Origin: Desulfobacterales bacterium | Lineage (GTDB): Bacteria > Desulfobacterota > Desulfobacteria > Desulfobacterales > JAQWFD01 | Direction of reading: 5' to 3' | Assembly (NCBI GenBank): GCA_028704555.1 | Contig: JAQWFD010000039.1 | Coordinates: forward strand, 1-38,339 | DNA: 38,339 nt | Shown: one piece after another, positions 25,122-33,662 of the stretch | Layout: each line of letters begins with the position of its first letter | How positions within the stretch are numbered: position 1 is the first letter of the stretch | The notes under the pieces: model-generated | What the model saw: the letters and a program-made list of their open reading frames with translations, nothing else | Databases searched by the model: none | Told to the model about the DNA's origin: nothing | Translations under genes and position numbers: made by a program

Positions 25122-25431
25122 TAGCAATTTTTTGATTTAGGGGGTGACGCTCGGCACCTTTATCTTCGCTCCAAACTCAGGCACGCTGAGGATCATACGA
25201 AAAACGTCCCCTTTATTGGCGGAACCATTTGACGCAGCCTTACGGCAGACACTGAGGGGGACCTTGAGGCTCGTTCCTCTTTTAAATCATATCTATTTGA
25301 AAGGGGGGTTGTTACACTCGGCGGGAGGGAAAAGACTGGGGGGGAGGATTGCCTTGACATTGGTGCAGCCCGAGAGTAAAAATGAGTACTTGGATATCCG
25401 AGAGTAGGCATTTAACCTATATGAAAATGCG

Positions 25432-25566
25432 GATATATCGGCTACCGACTTAAGCCGGGATACCCTGTAGAATAAGGCTCTTCTGGAAGGCCTTGGTTCT
25501 GAGACTTACGTGCTGGAAAATTCTCATCAACCGGTTCAAAGCGTTTAAGTCGGTAGTCGATATATC
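25432..25566. repeat. 24-bp inverted repeat pair with 87-bp spacer
   Basis: GATATATCGGCTACCGACTT (start of the left arm, 25432-25455) is matched by its inverse complement with two mismatches at 25543-25566. No coding frame with a family match lies between. It may be another miniature element or a structured transcript. The surrounding gap 25124-26004 holds no other recognised gene. Confidence 0.6.
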
Positions 25567-25743
25567 AAGAACTACGCTTGATGGAAAAAATAAGCTTTAC
25601 CTCTCAATTCCATTCGAATGTATTTTTTCGCACACTACAAAAGCGCCGGTGAATTTCGAAGTTGGGAACCAAAGGAATTTCTTCTATGTTACGGAAATTA
25701 TATACAGATGATGAAATAACCCTTTGCACTTATATAGTTATGT

Positions 25744-25869
25744 ATGGTCGTGATAGGTTTGATGAAACTCGAGTTTCTAAAAGGAAGACGTGCAAACTGG
25801 GTAATTGTTAAAAGTTCTAGTGCTTTGGATCAAAAAGAACTTTATAGCCTGTGCGAGAAACTATTCTGA
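25744..25869 (+). CDS. possible 41-residue small protein upstream of the defence operon
   Basis: A short frame encodes MVVIGLMKLEFLKGRRANWV and then a helix-like tail ending LYSLCEKLF. An inner ATG at 25762 would give 35 residues. Ribosome-site support is poor and no family is recognised. It could be a leader or antitoxin-like peptide, or a gene remnant. Confidence 0.2.
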   Translation: MVVIGLMKLEFLKGRRANWVIVKSSSALDQKELYSLCEKLF

Positions 25870-25882
25870 AACATCGAGTGCT

Positions 25883-25920
25883 TGCAAGCGCTTGCACTGC
25901 GGACCTGAGGGGTGAGGTCC
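25883..25920. promoter_or_regulatory. tandem palindromes upstream of the defence operon
   Basis: TGCAAGCGCTTGCA (25883-25896) is a perfect 14-bp palindrome. It is followed directly by the hairpin GGACCT-N8-AGGTCC (25901-25920). Both lie 85-120 bp before the helicase start codon, a suitable place for a repressor operator or attenuator. An AT-rich stretch with a possible promoter follows (about 25950-25985). Confidence 0.4.
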
Positions 25921-26004
25921 CGAAGTATTTATTTTCCTGAATTTTAGCTATATTGTTCTTGTCTATAAATAATTTAGATTAATTATTTACGGGAGGTTTA
26001 AGAC

Positions 26005-29000
26005 TTGTCTTTTAAAAATAAGGATTTGGAAGCCGCTTTATATAGCGGGCATTCTATATTTTCTTGCCTCCAGATTCTTAGACGGTTTACCTCCTGTCCA
26101 CAAAGCCAATACATAGATGTGCTTAAGGCCGTACGGTCCTCGATGAATAACGGTGATGTGACGTTTTCCTGGCGAGGTGTAGAGCGTCGTCGTAATGAAT
26201 CGAAGTCACCCTCACCATCACACCCCTTTCGTGCATCGGACAGGCTCTCAAAGTTATTGTCGTCACAGACTTTGGCTTGGCTGGGCCTAAAAAAATCTGA
26301 TAGCGACTCCCAAGAATTAATTCATAGCGTGCCGGACTGGGAAACCTTCCGAAAGTTTCTTCGCTATCTAATCGAATGCGTCCAGCATGAAGCTGGTGCA
26401 GTAGCGATCCAATATGATGAAAAAGAGGGAGATCAGTTCGTCTATCTTCCCAGGCATGGGGACTGGATGCCACGTTTCGGAAAGCCGTTCACCGGGTTTG
26501 TCCCGCCTCAGTCAAGGCACACTGGTTTTCTTAACCGCTTGGCGGCTATGGACCCCAGCACGCCCTTTGTGCTCGGCTATCCCGTAGAAATACTGGTGCT
26601 CCAGAAATCCCATGATGACATTCCTCCGAGCGCAATAGTACGGCCCGTATTTCAGTTCAAGTTGTCTTATGACGCACGCCGGAGATGCTTTTTCGCCATC
26701 GACCCCATACCCGAGGTCAACCTCTCCTGGCTCAACAATAGTCTGCGGAAAAAAGATCAGCAAAAAGCCTTTCTGACGAGCTGTGGGTTCATGGATGTCA
26801 ATGCAGATGCAGAGAGCCTGTTGGGAGGTGTTTCTCAATCCCTACGGCATATGACCTCAACCCTCTCGGCCATGCTTTTTGATCAGATTCGCGAGCCGCT
26901 TATTTCACATTCCGTGTCAGGTGATTCTCTGCAGGGCATGAAAAGCGGGATATACAACCGCGCAGTGCTGATGCTCGGAAAGCACGGGCGATATGTCAAA
27001 ACCCTGCTCTCGGAGCTTGCCCATATTGCTGAGAGGCCGGAGGAGGAATTAGAACGTACAGCTCTGGGTGCCTTATTCTTGAATAAGTGCAAACAGGACG
27101 ATCCAGATCCTCGGCTTGACCACGCCTCAACCCTTATGGATATGTTGCCTTTGAATGCAGAACAGCGCCAGGCTGTGACATCCTTGCAGCAGGCGAATAT
27201 TTCCGTTGTCACTGGGCCACCGGGTACCGGTAAAAGTCAGGTTGCGGCCGCCGCCATGGCGGGCATGCGCCTGCGTGGGAAAAGCGTGTTGTTCGCCAGT
27301 AAAAACCATAAGGCTGTTGATGCAGTCATGGGCCGCCTACAGGTGGAGGATGGCCGTCCTTATGTGATCCGTGCCAACTCCAAAGATGATCCCAATCTCA
27401 AAATTACGTTTCGGACCATGATTCGTTTGCTGCTGGAGGGCAGCCATAACCATCAAGCCGAACTGCAGTGCCATGCCCTTCTGGAGCAAGCGGACGGGCT
27501 GCTTCGACTCCGTGGAGAGCGGGCTTGCATCGCCCGGGAGATAGAGAATCTAAAAAACTGCATGAGCGAACATGAGGAGGTTGCGGCATTCCATTCCATG
27601 AACTTATCTGACGAGCTTTGCCGTGCGTTAGGTGAGCGGTACGCAAAGTACCCCAGTGGCTGGGTGGGTGAAGTAGAGAGGATTCTGGAAATCTTGCTAA
27701 CCGGCTCCCGCGCGAAACGGATCGGCGCTCATGCGCGGCTGTTCCTGCTGCGGATGAAGAAAAGGCTAATGTGCAGACTAATGGGCATGCCCACATTGTC
27801 ATGCGCTTCCCGGAATGGTGGCCTGACCGGCTTGGCGGACGATCTTGCAACTCTACGCCGTGCGGAGCTCTATGCCACAGCTCTGCAAGGAGCGCATGAA
27901 GTGGCGGACAAGCTTCGACCTCTTCCAGGTGTGGATGTCCTTTCCAGTGAGATTGCCGACCTATCCGAAAAGATTCAGGAGATCACTCAAAGAGCTCTTC
28001 CTTTGGATTTGGCCGCGCGTGGAACCGGCCTACCTTCGGGCGGAGAGCGTGAGCGCTTGGCGAACTTGCGCTCGGCTTTGGGTTCCTTGTCCTCCGGGAT
28101 GATGGGCCGCAATGTAGAGCAGTCCATCTTAGATCAGGCGCAACGGGACATCGAATTACTGCTGTCCCACTTCCCATGCTGGGCTGTTACCAACCTGTCC
28201 GTAGGCTCTCGATTGCCCTTGGTTGCGGGCATGTTTGATTTGGCCATCTTGGACGAGGCTAGTCAGTGTGACATGGCTTCCGTTATCCCCGTCCTGTATC
28301 GAGCGCGCCGGGCAGGGGTCATCGGCGATCCCTTCCAGTTACGGCACATCGCACACATAGGTATGGGGCAGGATGCGTTGATCCGTCAACGGGTAGGTCT
28401 TTCCGAATACTCTCTAAGTCGATTCTCTTACGCGAACACCTCGCTGTATGATCTTTTCGTTGAAGCTAACGGCGTTGAACCTGTGTTTCTTAGTGAGACT
28501 TACCGCAGTCATGCGGATATAGCCGATTATTCCAATGAATTATTCTATGACAACAGGCTAAGGGTCGCGGTGGACCCCCTGCGTCTAAGTGTTCCAACGG
28601 GCATGCGGCCCGGTTTGCACTGGACCCCTGTGGTGGCCGAAATCCGCAGTGGTGGCCCCAGCGGGTGCCATTGCCCGGAGGAGTGTAATGTCGTGATACA
28701 GCAGATTGTCGTACTCCTGGAAAGCGGATTCCGAGGCAGCATCGGTGTGGTCACACCTTTTAGACAGCAAGCGAATCGCATCAACGATGCTCTGTATGAG
28801 CAGGGAATTTCCCAAGACACCATGCGGGAGACACGCCTGCATGTGGACACGTCCCACGGATTCCAAGGCGATGAACGGGATGTCATGTTTTTCAGCCTTT
28901 GTGCCGGACCCGACATGCCTAAGGGTTCCATCCATTTTTTAAAGGAACAGGGATACCTTTTCAATGTCGCGGTCAGCCGGGCCCGGGCTGTCCTGCATGT

Positions 29001-29442
29001 GGTAGGCAATCGAAGTTGGGCCTGCTCATGTGGCATCAAGCATATCGAGCGCCTCGCGGTGGAACGCACTCGTGGTGTTCCTAGAGAGGCTCAAGGGCCT
29101 TGGGCCCCCCACGATTCCCCCTGGGAGAAGGTTCTCTATAAAGCGTTGGTAGAGCGGGGTCTGGAGCCTGTGGTGCAGTACCCCATTGCCGGACGTCGGT
29201 TGGACCTCGCCCTATTGCGTACCGGAGACAGGCCGCTGAAGATTGATATTGAAGTGGACGGGGATCGGTATCACCGTAACCCGGACGGCTCCCGCAAGCA
29301 GGGGGATATCTGGCGTGACTACCAAATTAAAAGTTTGGGCTGGCGCGTGAAACGATTCTGGGTATACCAATTGAGGGAAAATCTTCACGAATGTGTAGAT
29401 TCTATTTTTGAAATATGGAGAGATACCGATGATATTTCGTAA
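26005..29442 (+). CDS. UPF1-like SF1 helicase with C-terminal DUF559/Vsr-like nuclease
   Basis: This 1145-residue protein is the first gene of the defence operon. The N-terminal 370 residues are unrecognised. The SF1 core has a Q motif (LNAEQRQAV, 383-391), Walker A GPPGTGKS (404-411), DEAS (750-753), GDPFQLRH (774-781), ETYRSH (831-836), HGFQGDE (951-957) and NVAVSRA (987-993). An inserted, largely helical region lies between the first two motor motifs. The last 120 residues form a PD-(D/E)XK-type fold with RRLDLAL (Asp1067) and IEVDGDRYH (Glu1083, Asp1085, His1090), as in DUF559/Vsr-like endonucleases. TTG start with GGGAGG eight bases upstream. UPF1-like helicases act on RNA or DNA; nuclease-fused forms occur in CoCoNuT-type loci. 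Confidence 0.9.
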   Translation: MSFKNKDLEAALYSGHSIFSCLQILRRFTSCPQSQYIDVLKAVRSSMNNGDVTFSWRGVERRRNESKSPSPSHPFRASDRLSKLLSSQTLAWLGLKKSDSDSQELIHSVPDWETFRKFLRYLIECVQHEAGAVAIQYDEKEGDQFVYLPRHGDWMPRFGKPFTGFVPPQSRHTGFLNRLAAMDPSTPFVLGYPVEILVLQKSHDDIPPSAIVRPVFQFKLSYDARRRCFFAIDPIPEVNLSWLNNSLRKKDQQKAFLTSCGFMDVNADAESLLGGVSQSLRHMTSTLSAMLFDQIREPLISHSVSGDSLQGMKSGIYNRAVLMLGKHGRYVKTLLSELAHIAERPEEELERTALGALFLNKCKQDDPDPRLDHASTLMDMLPLNAEQRQAVTSLQQANISVVTGPPGTGKSQVAAAAMAGMRLRGKSVLFASKNHKAVDAVMGRLQVEDGRPYVIRANSKDDPNLKITFRTMIRLLLEGSHNHQAELQCHALLEQADGLLRLRGERACIAREIENLKNCMSEHEEVAAFHSMNLSDELCRALGERYAKYPSGWVGEVERILEILLTGSRAKRIGAHARLFLLRMKKRLMCRLMGMPTLSCASRNGGLTGLADDLATLRRAELYATALQGAHEVADKLRPLPGVDVLSSEIADLSEKIQEITQRALPLDLAARGTGLPSGGERERLANLRSALGSLSSGMMGRNVEQSILDQAQRDIELLLSHFPCWAVTNLSVGSRLPLVAGMFDLAILDEASQCDMASVIPVLYRARRAGVIGDPFQLRHIAHIGMGQDALIRQRVGLSEYSLSRFSYANTSLYDLFVEANGVEPVFLSETYRSHADIADYSNELFYDNRLRVAVDPLRLSVPTGMRPGLHWTPVVAEIRSGGPSGCHCPEECNVVIQQIVVLLESGFRGSIGVVTPFRQQANRINDALYEQGISQDTMRETRLHVDTSHGFQGDERDVMFFSLCAGPDMPKGSIHFLKEQGYLFNVAVSRARAVLHVVGNRSWACSCGIKHIERLAVERTRGVPREAQGPWAPHDSPWEKVLYKALVERGLEPVVQYPIAGRRLDLALLRTGDRPLKIDIEVDGDRYHRNPDGSRKQGDIWRDYQIKSLGWRVKRFWVYQLRENLHECVDSIFEIWRDTDDIS

Positions 29443-31105
29443 AAATGATCCGGGTACAACCCGGGTGAATGATCAGAGCAAGGGGTCGGGCAAGTTGCTC
29501 CACCAGGCTTTGTTTCCTCCCAACTGGCTTATGATCGTTGCCGTAGCAGTGACGATATTATTGAATTTGTTTTGTGGAATCAAGGTCATGAACCTGGAGT
29601 CTGAACGCAACCAGCTCCGGTTGGAAAAGGTCTTATTGGACGAACGGTCCAAAACCCTGGGGGCGGATATTGCTACACACACGAAGCTTCTCCATGAGCT
29701 CCCGGAATTGTCATCACGCCATATGGATCTGAGCACAAAGGTTGCGGGGTTGGAAGGAAAGCTCCGAGACCTTACCAACCGTGAGACCGTGTTGTTGCAG
29801 AATGTTTCTACTCTCCAGAGCGAACTTGAGGCGGCTGTTGAGGACCGAAGGCAAGCTGAGTCTGTCACCAAGGCAGCCAGGAAGGAGTCTGGACGGTTGC
29901 AATCCGAGATGTCCGGGCAGAAATCTGAGGAGTCGGCTCTGGGTCTCAAGGTCGCTAAACTTCGGCAGGATGCGGTCCGGCTGGAGTCCAAGGTGACGAG
30001 TCTCAAGAATCATGCGCAGTCACTGGACGCCGAGATTGACATCCTATTGAAGACCAAAGGGACGCGTCTTTCGGAGCTGGAAACGTTGGGTAAAGACAAT
30101 AGCAGACTTGTGGAGCTCGCCTCGCATTTCAAAAACATTGCATCCGATATGGAGGAGTCCAGAAAAAAGGCCGAGGATGCGGCGGGCACCTTGGAGCGCA
30201 CAGCCGACAAAGCCAGACAAACCGTGACTGACCTTGCGACCAACTCTCAAGATACCGGAAATACTATTAAAGAACTGAATACTTCCAACGAGAGTCTTGC
30301 TCGTTTGGTGGAAGAAATTCGTAAGGATCGGAGTGATACGAGCGCGGCTGTTGTTGATCTGGCTCAAGCGGGTTCCGAAGTTAAAACCCAAGTCCAGCGT
30401 CTGATCGCCCAGTTGGAAGGTCCCATAAAGTCCTTGAATAGCGGTACCACCGCGCTGGGCAGGAATGTTCAGGACCTTGATTCCAGAGTGAATGACATTT
30501 CAAGTTCCCAGAAAGAGTTGGCAAGCGCTACTAAACGGTTCGATACTCTTGGCAATCAGATAGAATTGTTGAAGGCGCGGCTGACGACAGAAGCCCGAGG
30601 CCTTGAAAATCAGGTCGGGCAGTTGGGACAGGCTGTTGCAGATATTGGTGCGGACGCCAAGACCCTTCAGGAAAATAGCCGCAAGCTCGAAACAGGTCAT
30701 CAGAGGATCGCTAAGGCCGTAACCTCCCTGGATATTCAGGTACGGGCAGCAGAAGAGGCCTTGAAGGAGTTTACGGCGCTTATGGCTCGCCTCTCGCTGA
30801 ATGTTTCGGGGGCTGAGGGAACAGGGCAGGGATTGGAAAACGCAGTTGCGGACCTCAAAGCAACCCTGACCGAGGCAGCGCGTACCTTGGAAGATGTACG
30901 CAAACTGCGTGATGAAGCATCCTCAGCCCTCCTTTCCAATGGTGATAAGCTGAAAAGCATGCTGGAAAATATGGTTCGCGATGCCGAAGCACTACAAACG
31001 GAAGTTCGTGCCCAACTTGAAGTTGTTCGTAAAAAGCTGAATCAGCCACAAGCTCCTACCGCTGACATCGGTAGTGCATCCAGAAAACAGAAGGAGAAAT
31101 TATAA
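29429..31105 (+). CDS. membrane-anchored coiled-coil protein of the defence operon
   Basis: The protein is 558 residues from the ATG at 29429, which has GGAG eight bases upstream; a TTG at 29408 would be longer. A basic N-terminus (about 1-30) is followed by one transmembrane helix (WLMIVAVAVTILLNLFCGI, about 33-51). Nearly all the rest is heptad-rich coiled coil to the C-terminus, with many Leu, Lys, Glu and Gln and no catalytic motif. It probably sits in the inner membrane with a long cytoplasmic rod. It overlaps the helicase gene by 14 bp and shares one base (TAATG) with the next gene, so it is translationally coupled and likely part of the same complex. Confidence 0.88.
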   Translation: MIFRKNDPGTTRVNDQSKGSGKLLHQALFPPNWLMIVAVAVTILLNLFCGIKVMNLESERNQLRLEKVLLDERSKTLGADIATHTKLLHELPELSSRHMDLSTKVAGLEGKLRDLTNRETVLLQNVSTLQSELEAAVEDRRQAESVTKAARKESGRLQSEMSGQKSEESALGLKVAKLRQDAVRLESKVTSLKNHAQSLDAEIDILLKTKGTRLSELETLGKDNSRLVELASHFKNIASDMEESRKKAEDAAGTLERTADKARQTVTDLATNSQDTGNTIKELNTSNESLARLVEEIRKDRSDTSAAVVDLAQAGSEVKTQVQRLIAQLEGPIKSLNSGTTALGRNVQDLDSRVNDISSSQKELASATKRFDTLGNQIELLKARLTTEARGLENQVGQLGQAVADIGADAKTLQENSRKLETGHQRIAKAVTSLDIQVRAAEEALKEFTALMARLSLNVSGAEGTGQGLENAVADLKATLTEAARTLEDVRKLRDEASSALLSNGDKLKSMLENMVRDAEALQTEVRAQLEVVRKKLNQPQAPTADIGSASRKQKEKL

Positions 31106-33654
31106 TGGATATTGCCATCCCACTTATTCCTACATCCATATGGCTTCTTGCATCATCAATTACAGCGTTCATTCTGTTGACCGTTCTTTTCCTGTACTTG
31201 TTCAACAGTCGAAGAATTGCCGTTATTACAGATTTGGAAGGGAATGTGGCTGATCTCATTGCTAAAGAAAAACTTTTAAAAGCGGATATTGATGCGCTTC
31301 ATTCTCATATTCTGGGCCAGAAGGAAGAATTGCTCCGTGTTGATGGTGAAAGGTCAAAACAGGAAACCCTGCGCCTTGAACTGGATGAACTGACCCGGAA
31401 AGGGCAGTCTATGGATAGCCAGAATCAGGCGCTTCGTGATGAGGTGGGGCAACTGGAATTGGAAAAGCAGCAACATGCGGAGAAGATTCACCAGATTAAC
31501 GAAGAAATGCAGGCTGTCACACATCAGAGGGATGCTGCAGCAGAAGAATTCAAAACGTTACAGGAAGAAATCGCTAAGAGCAGACAGGAAAGCGGCCAAG
31601 AGTTTTTGCGGATAGAAGAAGAACACCAGAAAGCCGTGGAGAAGCGCATACAGTCTCTTGATGAAAAAATGAGGGAAAAAAAGGAAGCCGCGATTACTTT
31701 GATGCAAGAGTACAGGATGTCGAAGGAACGTCTTGAGGAGACCGAGTGCCGGCAGCAGGATCTGCGCGAGAAAATTGCCGATGTTGAGGCTCGTCTTCAG
31801 AGTCTCGGAGCCGAGTGTGTGAACAAAGAGTCCCGGTTGTCTGAGTTGGATCCAGAAATTGAGGCGATGCAACGCCGGAAGATTGAGCTTGGACAAGAAA
31901 TCGAAACCCTGAATGCTGGTCGCGAGGCTCTGTGCGAAGCTCGGGATCAGCTATCTGAAATAGTGGATAAGGTCACTTGTTTGGAAGAGAAGGAGCAGAA
32001 TCTTAGGACAGAAATTTCGAACAAGGAATATAGGCTATCTGAGTTGTATACAGATATTGGGGCCATGCAAAGCCAAAAACATGACCTTGGCCAAGAAGTT
32101 GAAAAACTAAATCTTGGTCGTGAAGAGCTTAGGCGCGTTCGGGATCAGCTATCCGAAAAAACGAACAAGGTCGCTTCTTTAGAAAAGAAGGAACAGAACC
32201 TTCAGGATGCTTGCGTTTGGCAAGAAGGGCTGCGGGATAAACTTTCCGAATCAGTGAAAAAGAAGAAGACCGAGTTGGGTGAGGTGGAACAGCAGTTACG
32301 TGACTTCGCTCCGAAATATGTTAAATTGGTCCAGATTGAGGAAAGGCAGGCAGAACTCGAACGAGCTGTGAGCCGTTTGGAAATTGAAGAGGATCGTTTG
32401 CAGGTTCGCGTCAATGAACTTCGTAAGGAATTGGATCAGGAGGCTGGCGGGAACAAGGAAAACCCCGTTATATCCTTCAGCGATCTATTGGTAGAACCAG
32501 CCTGTCTCAATCCTAAGGAATTCCCGACAAAGCGTCTGCAGATGAATGAGAGCCAGATCCTGCAGGAATTCAAAGACCAGCTTGCTAAAGAAGGGCTGAC
32601 CTTCCCCGATCGTGTAGTCAACGCCTTTCATACCTCGCTCAAGTGTGCAGATATCAATCCTCTGACCGTGTTGTCGGGTGTGTCCGGTACTGGCAAAACC
32701 CTGCTGCCCATAAAATATTCACGATTTATGGGCATGCATTCGCTGGTCATGGCTGTACAGCCACGCTGGGATTCCCCCCAGGATATGTTTGGGTTCTACA
32801 ATTATCTGGAAAAACGATACAAGCCTACGGAACTGGCACAGGCTTTGGTTCGAATGGATGAACACCATTCTTTTATGGGGCTCGGGAAGACCAGCAAAGA
32901 CAGAATGCTTTTGGTTTTAATGGATGAGATGAACCTAGCGCGTACAGAATACTATTTCAGTGAATTCTTGTCCAAGCTGGAGCTTCGGCGGGATGTAAAA
33001 AATCCGTTGGACACATCCGACCGTGAGCGAGCTGAAATTGTTTTGGACCTTGGGCCGGGCGGTGCCGCGGCTTCGCGCTTGTGGGTCGGCGGCAATGTAC
33101 TCTTTGTTGGTACGATGAACGAAGATGAGACCACCCAGAGCCTTTCGGACAAGGTCCTCGACCGTTCCAACGTGCTGCGCTTCGGCAAACCCGCGAAACG
33201 ACTGACGGACAATCCTGAGCCCCTGGGGGCAGAAAAGGCTGAAAGGTTCTTGTCGCATGAACTTTGGACAAGTTGGATTCACCCTTACAATGAACAGTCG
33301 TCGTGGAACCAAACGGTGGCCAACTGGACGGAGGAGATCAACACTGCCCTTCAAAAAGTAGGCAGGCCGTTTGGGTATCGCGTGGAAAAGGCCATTCGCG
33401 CCTATGTGTCCAACTATCCCGGAGTCGGAACGAGAGAAGTCTACAAGCTGGCTTTTGCGGATCAGATCGAACAGAAGATCCTGCCTAAACTCCGCGGCCT
33501 GGATGTATTGGATCCGCATGCGGCAGATTGTTTGAAGCAAATACAAGATATTGTCGTGGACTTGGGGGACAACGAACTCACCAATGCATTCGATGAGGCA
33601 AAAACAAAGAGCAATACCAATCTGTTTTACTGGCAAGGTGTGTCGAGGAGTTAG
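31105..33654 (+). CDS. coiled-coil McrB-like AAA+ NTPase with N-terminal membrane helix
   Basis: This 849-residue protein has an N-terminal transmembrane helix (about 12-33), a coiled coil of roughly 400 residues, and a McrB-family AAA+ domain. Walker A GVSGTGKT is at 525-532, Walker B VLMDEMN at 604-610 (Asp607, Glu608), and the McrB-type sensor VGTMNEDETTQSLSDKVLDR at 668-687. McrB GTPases drive type IV restriction with McrC. The coiled coil carries two tandem 66-residue repeats (240-305 and 306-371). AAGGAG lies eight bases before the ATG. It is the likely motor paired with the DUF2357/McrC-like product downstream. The combination of coiled coil and McrB fits the CoCoNuT branch. Confidence 0.9.
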   Translation: MDIAIPLIPTSIWLLASSITAFILLTVLFLYLFNSRRIAVITDLEGNVADLIAKEKLLKADIDALHSHILGQKEELLRVDGERSKQETLRLELDELTRKGQSMDSQNQALRDEVGQLELEKQQHAEKIHQINEEMQAVTHQRDAAAEEFKTLQEEIAKSRQESGQEFLRIEEEHQKAVEKRIQSLDEKMREKKEAAITLMQEYRMSKERLEETECRQQDLREKIADVEARLQSLGAECVNKESRLSELDPEIEAMQRRKIELGQEIETLNAGREALCEARDQLSEIVDKVTCLEEKEQNLRTEISNKEYRLSELYTDIGAMQSQKHDLGQEVEKLNLGREELRRVRDQLSEKTNKVASLEKKEQNLQDACVWQEGLRDKLSESVKKKKTELGEVEQQLRDFAPKYVKLVQIEERQAELERAVSRLEIEEDRLQVRVNELRKELDQEAGGNKENPVISFSDLLVEPACLNPKEFPTKRLQMNESQILQEFKDQLAKEGLTFPDRVVNAFHTSLKCADINPLTVLSGVSGTGKTLLPIKYSRFMGMHSLVMAVQPRWDSPQDMFGFYNYLEKRYKPTELAQALVRMDEHHSFMGLGKTSKDRMLLVLMDEMNLARTEYYFSEFLSKLELRRDVKNPLDTSDRERAEIVLDLGPGGAAASRLWVGGNVLFVGTMNEDETTQSLSDKVLDRSNVLRFGKPAKRLTDNPEPLGAEKAERFLSHELWTSWIHPYNEQSSWNQTVANWTEEINTALQKVGRPFGYRVEKAIRAYVSNYPGVGTREVYKLAFADQIEQKILPKLRGLDVLDPHAADCLKQIQDIVVDLGDNELTNAFDEAKTKSNTNLFYWQGVSRS
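31822..32217 (+). repeat. tandem 198-bp repeat inside the McrB-like coiled coil
   Basis: Two in-frame copies (31822-32019, 32020-32217) each encode 66 residues following the pattern NKE.RLSEL...I.AMQ, LGQE.E.LN.GRE, RDQLSE and LE.KEQNL. The copies have diverged, so the duplication is not recent. Confidence 0.8.
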
Positions 33655-33662
33655 GTGAGTCT

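Larger units (their letters stand above)
24424..25150 (-). pseudogene. broken Fic/AlbA-type regulator, C-terminal winged-helix part
   Basis: The minus strand encodes STMQGKMSREDLMAALGLK, then DEKHFREYYQQ, then PDKPRSSKQKYRLTEK, the C-terminal winged-helix tail common to Fic-family and RecG-like ATP-binding regulators. After LTEK the frame runs into unrelated sequence. At its N-terminal side the gene is split by a family-2 element (24701-25121, itself carrying a family-1 element). Beyond the element the minus strand reads VTP, a stop (TAA, probably from CAA), then IKKLL, which fits the family's VTPQ...LL segment just before the winged helix. Confidence 0.65.

Noticed and set aside
25144..25407. 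87-residue GTG frame and a 72-residue opposite-strand frame
   Set aside because: Neither has a ribosome site or family match; they overlap each other in debris next to the nested elements.
29429..31105. Membrane coiled-coil protein as ZorA of a Zorya system
   Set aside because: It has one transmembrane helix and no MotA-like domain, and no ZorB-like partner is present.
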